Made by a program: the position numbers and the translations under genes
The notes under the pieces: model-generated
Told to the model about the DNA's origin: nothing
What the model saw: only the letters and a program-made list of their open reading frames with translations
The model's database searches: none
Part shown: positions 60,770 through 64,000 of the stretch, piece after piece
Position numbering within the stretch: position 1 is the stretch's first letter
Layout: each line of letters begins with the position of its first letter
Assembly: GCF_039521745.1 (NCBI RefSeq)
Contig: NZ_BAAACT010000045.1
DNA length: 64,000 nucleotides
Reading direction: 5' to 3' (one strand)
Origin: Faecalicatena contorta
Lineage (GTDB): Bacteria > Bacillota > Clostridia > Lachnospirales > Lachnospiraceae

Positions 60770-61240
60770 TTACTTAACAAGTTTTCCTACACCGAAATAA
60801 GGGATGAACATGATGTAATAATTGTTGATTACGATCCCCTCCCCATATTTAGCAGTATAGTTGGAGATACATTCCTGCAGGAACTGTTCTGTTACTTCCA
60901 GATAATCAGCTGTCTCGTGGCAGTTCTGGCAGCCGTGTTCATAGGCGTCGATGAGACCCTGCAGACCGATGCGCTTATTATAAGCCCACAGCCGTGCCTG
61001 CCGCTCCTGTTTGCGGTTCCATGCATCTGTCGGATCCAGAATGTCCCCTGTTGTTGTGTGATGATGGCCCAGTTCCTCCGCGATGATACAGTTTTTTTCC
61101 ACCGAAGTCTCCAGTTTATTCGAAAGAGCTATATTCCCATCTATATATAAACCGGAAGTCTTACCCTCGAATGGAAAATCTTCATCAACGTTGACTCCAT
61201 CTTCATAGGCTTCGTTTAATAATTTTTCGTATTTATTCAT
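60770..61240 (-). CDS. immA: ImmA/IrrE-family metallo-endopeptidase-like protein
   Basis: A 156-residue phage antirepressor protease-like protein. The metal motif reads EELGHHH; the usual first His of HExxH is Glu, as is common in this group. Such proteins cleave the ImmR/CI repressor next door. CAGGAGTTGAT precedes the start at 61240; a longer frame starts at 61270. Confidence 0.82.
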   Translation of the reverse strand: MNKYEKLLNEAYEDGVNVDEDFPFEGKTSGLYIDGNIALSNKLETSVEKNCIIAEELGHHHTTTGDILDPTDAWNRKQERQARLWAYNKRIGLQGLIDAYEHGCQNCHETADYLEVTEQFLQECISNYTAKYGEGIVINNYYIMFIPYFGVGKLVK

Positions 61241-61295
61241 TTTATCAACTCCTGTTTCTACATTATACAAAGAAACATGTACAATAAACAGGACT

Positions 61296-61613
61296 TTACA
61301 ACTTTCTTCTGTTTCTTAAAAATTCAATATAAGTGGCAACATCATCCAGTTCAGCCTGGGTCAGATCCTCTGTGTCTAAATGAGCCGCAATCGTAGTTGG
61401 CTGAGATTCAGTTTCTCCATCCATCAGATAGGATGTTGTTGTACTGAGTGCCCTCGAAAAAGCCACTATTTTGCTTTGTGGAAGATCCACCTTCCCTGCT
61501 TCAATTTTAGCAATGGATGTCTTATCAGCGTAGCCTACTTTTTTTGCCAGCTCTTCCTGAGACCATCCTAAGCTATTTCTTAATTTTTTGATTCTGTCGT
61601 ACATGGTTTCCAT
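61296..61613 (-). CDS. immR: XRE-family phage repressor
   Basis: A 105-residue repressor with an N-terminal helix-turn-helix (LGWSQEELAKKVGYADKTSI) and a C-terminal part without a peptidase domain. It is divergent from the early genes, with four 15-bp operators in the region. CGGAGGTGTTAG precedes the ATG. Confidence 0.88.
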   Translation of the reverse strand: METMYDRIKKLRNSLGWSQEELAKKVGYADKTSIAKIEAGKVDLPQSKIVAFSRALSTTTSYLMDGETESQPTTIAAHLDTEDLTQAELDDVATYIEFLRNRRKL

Positions 61614-61649
61614 TCTAACACCTCCGTATATTAGAAGGATACCACATTA

Positions 61650-61735
61650 TTGAATAAAATTCAACAAAATCAATTCAAATAGTTGACATAAATTCAACTA
61701 TGATGTATGCTTGTCCTAGGTTGAATAAAAATCAA
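61650..61735. promoter_or_regulatory. Three repressor operators and rightward promoter
   Basis: TTGAATAAAATTCAA (61650), TTGACATAAATTCAA (61683) and TTGAATAAAAATCAA (61721) share TTGA/TCAA ends and size 15 bp. The middle one contains TTGACA (61683-61688), 17 bases before TATGCT (61706-61711), so the repressor could block this rightward promoter. Confidence 0.8.
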
Positions 61736-61750
61736 CGAAAGGGAGGGCAC

Positions 61751-61957
61751 ATGATGACAGATACAGAAGCATTGGAAGAAATGATGATCCGTTCAAACGC
61801 TTCGGTTTCGTTTATTTCCGAAAAGATAGGAATCACAAATAAGGCGTTTTCTATGAAAATGCAAAATATTTCAGAGTTTCTGGCCTCAGAAATCGTTTGT
61901 GTGAAACAGATACTTAATCTTTCCAATTTGGAACGGGATAGAATTTTTTTTATGTGA
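61751..61957 (+). CDS. Cro-like small helix-turn-helix protein
   Basis: A 68-residue protein with a helix-turn-helix pattern (VSFISEKIGITNKAFSMKMQ). It is the first gene right of the switch, opposite the repressor, the usual Cro position. GGGAGGGCAC precedes the ATG. Confidence 0.65.
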   Translation: MMTDTEALEEMMIRSNASVSFISEKIGITNKAFSMKMQNISEFLASEIVCVKQILNLSNLERDRIFFM

Positions 61958-61961
61958 AAGG

Positions 61962-61976
61962 TTGAATTAAAATCAA
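61962..61976. promoter_or_regulatory. Fourth repressor operator
   Basis: TTGAATTAAAATCAA, 5 bases after the Cro-like gene, matches the three sites upstream. Confidence 0.7.
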
Positions 61977-62037
61977 CGAACATAAAGCATAAGAACTTGA
62001 AAACAACGTGCAAATGATGATAAGGAGGCAAATTTGA

Positions 62038-62160
62038 ATGAATGATGATGAATATTACAGAGCATTAATTGATGCGTCGGCCAGATATGATGACAAAGAA
62101 AAGTATCCGGATATTGAAACTATCTGTGCCATACTTGGGATTCGATACGAGGAGGGATGA
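62038..62160 (+). CDS. 40-residue phage early protein
   Basis: A short protein starting MNDDEYYRALIDASARYDD and ending YEEG. TAAGGAGGC precedes the ATG and its stop is followed closely by the next gene. Unknown function. Confidence 0.6.
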   Translation: MNDDEYYRALIDASARYDDKEKYPDIETICAILGIRYEEG

Positions 62161-62162
62161 AC

Positions 62163-62372
62163 ATGTATATAAGCCTGGATGACCAAAATAAAAAGCAGAT
62201 AAGAGATAAAGATGCATTTGCGTATGCGTGCGGCAGGATCAGATATGGATGTGCTCAGGAGCAGGATACGTTTTTCTATCTGGCCCGTATTTGCGAAGAT
62301 ATGGAAGACTTTGCAGAAACCTTGGTGGAATGGTGGTATGCCGGGAATTGGATGTATCAAATAGAAGTTTAA
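62163..62372 (+). CDS. 69-residue phage early protein
   Basis: An acidic protein (MYISLDDQNKKQIRDKDAFA...) with Cys and Trp. GAGGAGGG lies 6 bases before this ATG; the ATG at 62157 is too close. Unknown function. Confidence 0.6.
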   Translation: MYISLDDQNKKQIRDKDAFAYACGRIRYGCAQEQDTFFYLARICEDMEDFAETLVEWWYAGNWMYQIEV

Positions 62373-62409
62373 ATTCGGAATTGAAGTAAAAAATAAGGAG
62401 TATGAGAAT

Positions 62410-62622
62410 ATGAAACACAGGAGAAACCGTAAAGAAATCAGGAGAGACCGTCAAAGTCATTATGCGGGACTGGCAAATGATAATACGGATGCAAAAGCCG
62501 GAAATATATTCAGGCGTCCGGCATATCAGGCTGGGAAATTGCTGCAGGAACAGGGAAGACAGCTGGAACATAAGACCGTGTCCGAATATCTGGCTGAGAA
62601 ATATGGCGTAGAGCGTGTCTGA
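62410..62622 (+). CDS. 70-residue basic phage protein
   Basis: A very basic N-terminus (KHRRNRKEIRRDRQSH), possible nucleic-acid binding, then a short helical part. AAGGAGTATG precedes the ATG. Unknown function. Confidence 0.55.
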   Translation: MKHRRNRKEIRRDRQSHYAGLANDNTDAKAGNIFRRPAYQAGKLLQEQGRQLEHKTVSEYLAEKYGVERV

Positions 62623-62700
62623 AAATTGCCTGTGCAGGACATTGTTCCAGCTTGCCACAATGAATATTCAGATACGCCCAAGGGAAAGGGAGGGATTTAT

Positions 62701-63132
62701 ATGGATAAGAAGCAGTTAATGCAGTACCGGGCTCTTTTAAAAGAACAACCGGAACTGGAGCGGGAGATCAGCAGGCTGTATAAATATCTGGAATGCAAAG
62801 CCGCAGAAGGAAAAATAAAAAGCAATGAGGGCATGTATATAGAAACAAAATCAGACAAACCTGGGCCTGCCACAAAATCAGGTGCGGTGGTTGAGATTAA
62901 AAGACAAATTATGATAAAAGAAAAGCGTCTGGAAAAAATTGAAAAAGAAAGAACAAGAATTGAGCAGTTTATAGCAGATATGCCTGATAGTATGGTCAGG
63001 CAGATTTTTGAACTCTGTTTTCTGGCCGGAAAAACGCAACGTGAAGTTGGGGAGTCTGTAGGGTACAGCCGAGGACGGATTTCTCAAATTATAAGTACAT
63101 ATTTGAAGGAGCAGGGGGAATCGTTTATATAG
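62701..63132 (+). CDS. Phage sigma-70-like/ArpU-type regulator
   Basis: A 143-residue protein with a long coiled-coil (about 60-105) and a C-terminal helix-turn-helix (LAGKTQREVGESVGYSRGRI), as in phage late-gene activators (DUF1492/ArpU-like). GAAAGGGAGGGA precedes the ATG. Confidence 0.75.
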   Translation: MDKKQLMQYRALLKEQPELEREISRLYKYLECKAAEGKIKSNEGMYIETKSDKPGPATKSGAVVEIKRQIMIKEKRLEKIEKERTRIEQFIADMPDSMVRQIFELCFLAGKTQREVGESVGYSRGRISQIISTYLKEQGESFI

Positions 63133-63178
63133 ATTTGAAACAATACATCTTAAAGTTCTTTTAGTGGAGGAAATTAAA

Positions 63179-63982
63179 ATGAGTATGAAAATAATTGACG
63201 TTAGTGAACATCAGGGAACAATCAACTGGGAGGCTGTAAAAGGCCAGATAGACGGCGCTGTTATTCGCTGCGGATATGGAGACAATGCAATATCTCAGGA
63301 TGATATACAATGGAACAGAAATTCCAAAGAGTGTGAAAGGCTTGGTATTCCTTATGGAGCATATCTGTATAGTTACTGTAACAGTGAACCTCATCTGGAG
63401 AGTGAAGTTGCCCATATTAAGAGACTACTTTCCGGGAGGAAATTGAGTCTTCCCTTTTATATAGATATTGAGGATCCGGGACTTTCGTTTTCTACATTTA
63501 AAGCTGAGTATTTTATTAGGATGGGGCAGGCCATCGAAGATGCGGGATACTGGTTTGGCGTTTATGCAAATTTAAATTGGTTTAATAACTGTATTGGCGC
63601 AAAGTTGAATCGATTTACAAAATGGTGTGCTGCCTACGGTACCAATAATGGGCAGCCACAAACACGGCCGGATATCGGAGAGGATATCTGGCAGTATAGC
63701 AGTGTCGGAACCGTGGGAGGCATTTCAGGAAATGTAGATATGAACTTATGTTACAGAGACTTTGTAAAGGAGATAAGAGGCAGCAGTTCCGGCAATAACT
63801 CAACAAAACCGGCACCGGCCCCAACACCGGAGACACACCATAAAACACAGATATACACTGTGAAGAGCGGAGATACCTTGTCAGGCATTGCTGAAAAATA
63901 TGGAACTACTTATCAGCAATTGGCGCAAATGAATGGGTATACGGTAGACCATGAGTACCGTGCTAGTTTCCTCGCTCCATGA
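63179..63982 (+). CDS. Endolysin: GH25 lysozyme with truncated LysM
   Basis: A 267-residue muramidase with IIDVSEHQGTINWEAVKG (Asp7 start), VIRCGYGD, FYIDIEDPG and ANLNWFNN. A Pro/Thr linker leads to a LysM (TVKSGDTLSGIAEKYGTTYQ) that stops being LysM after QMNG (residue 253); the last 14 residues are foreign. GTGGAGG precedes the ATG at 63179. No signal peptide, so it depends on a holin. Confidence 0.88.
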   Translation: MSMKIIDVSEHQGTINWEAVKGQIDGAVIRCGYGDNAISQDDIQWNRNSKECERLGIPYGAYLYSYCNSEPHLESEVAHIKRLLSGRKLSLPFYIDIEDPGLSFSTFKAEYFIRMGQAIEDAGYWFGVYANLNWFNNCIGAKLNRFTKWCAAYGTNNGQPQTRPDIGEDIWQYSSVGTVGGISGNVDMNLCYRDFVKEIRGSSSGNNSTKPAPAPTPETHHKTQIYTVKSGDTLSGIAEKYGTTYQQLAQMNGYTVDHEYRASFLAP

Positions 63983-64000
63983 GATAATAACTCCAGAAAA

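Overview
The window looks like a chromosomal segment of a Gram-positive, low-to-mid GC anaerobic Clostridia, most likely Lachnospiraceae. This is inferred from strong AGGAGG-type ribosome-binding sites, the ylxM-ffh-rpsP-khpA-rimM-trmD / rplS-lepB-rbgA-lepB-rnhB-yraN block, a SipW/TasA-like pair, FeoA/FeoB, a maltodextrin cluster without its own ATPase, and a Cys-rich chorion-like small protein. Nearly all of it reads as ordinary chromosome; the last ~4 kb is a phage-derived remnant. No rRNA, tRNA, CRISPR array or IS transposase was recognised.

Layout. 1-7.5 kb: end of a DUF89 gene, a proline iminopeptidase, an NAD-dependent epimerase, a small secreted protein with a two-component system, metF and a LysR regulator. 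7.7-19.8 kb: a double DUF305 protein, a tandem pair of paralogous exported proteins, a PfkB sugar kinase, an NhaC antiporter with a long structured leader, a C39 peptidase-like protein, asnA, a WYL regulator, two membrane proteins and a PHP phosphoesterase. 19.8-29.5 kb: a maltodextrin/glycogen cluster (AraC regulator, glgP, malE, malF, malG, malQ, LacI regulator) that imports malto-oligosaccharides and cleaves them by phosphorolysis and transglycosylation. 29.5-41.9 kb: MgtC, LysR, a TasA/camelysin-like protein with its SipW peptidase, a PAS-GGDEF-EAL protein, feoAB, a TruA paralogue with altered catalytic motif, and small unknowns. 41.9-46.2 kb: a Cys-rich protein gene enclosed by two inverted copies of one repeat element, then kdpDE. 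46.3-57.9 kb: subtilase, SRP/ribosome-biogenesis operon interrupted by an opposite-strand CAP-domain gene, two type I signal peptidases, rnhB, yraN, pgeF, mscS. 57.9-60 kb: a metallophosphoesterase remnant and small genes. 60-64 kb: phage remnant with lysis genes on both sides of an immunity switch.

The most distinctive layer is not the genes but several families of short palindromic elements scattered between them: family A (GTAACAGTTCAGGC arms, five copies), family B (GTTACTRTTCACGGCC arms, four copies), family C (GATGCGTC...CGCCCC ends around variable perfect stems, two copies), and a larger element (two inverted copies around the Cys-rich gene) whose terminal hairpins differ in sequence but keep base pairing. 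They sit at gene ends, sometimes contain the stop codons, and one compound copy lies between malE and malF. The phage switch carries four near-identical 15-bp operators. All functional claims are from sequence reading only; no database search was run.
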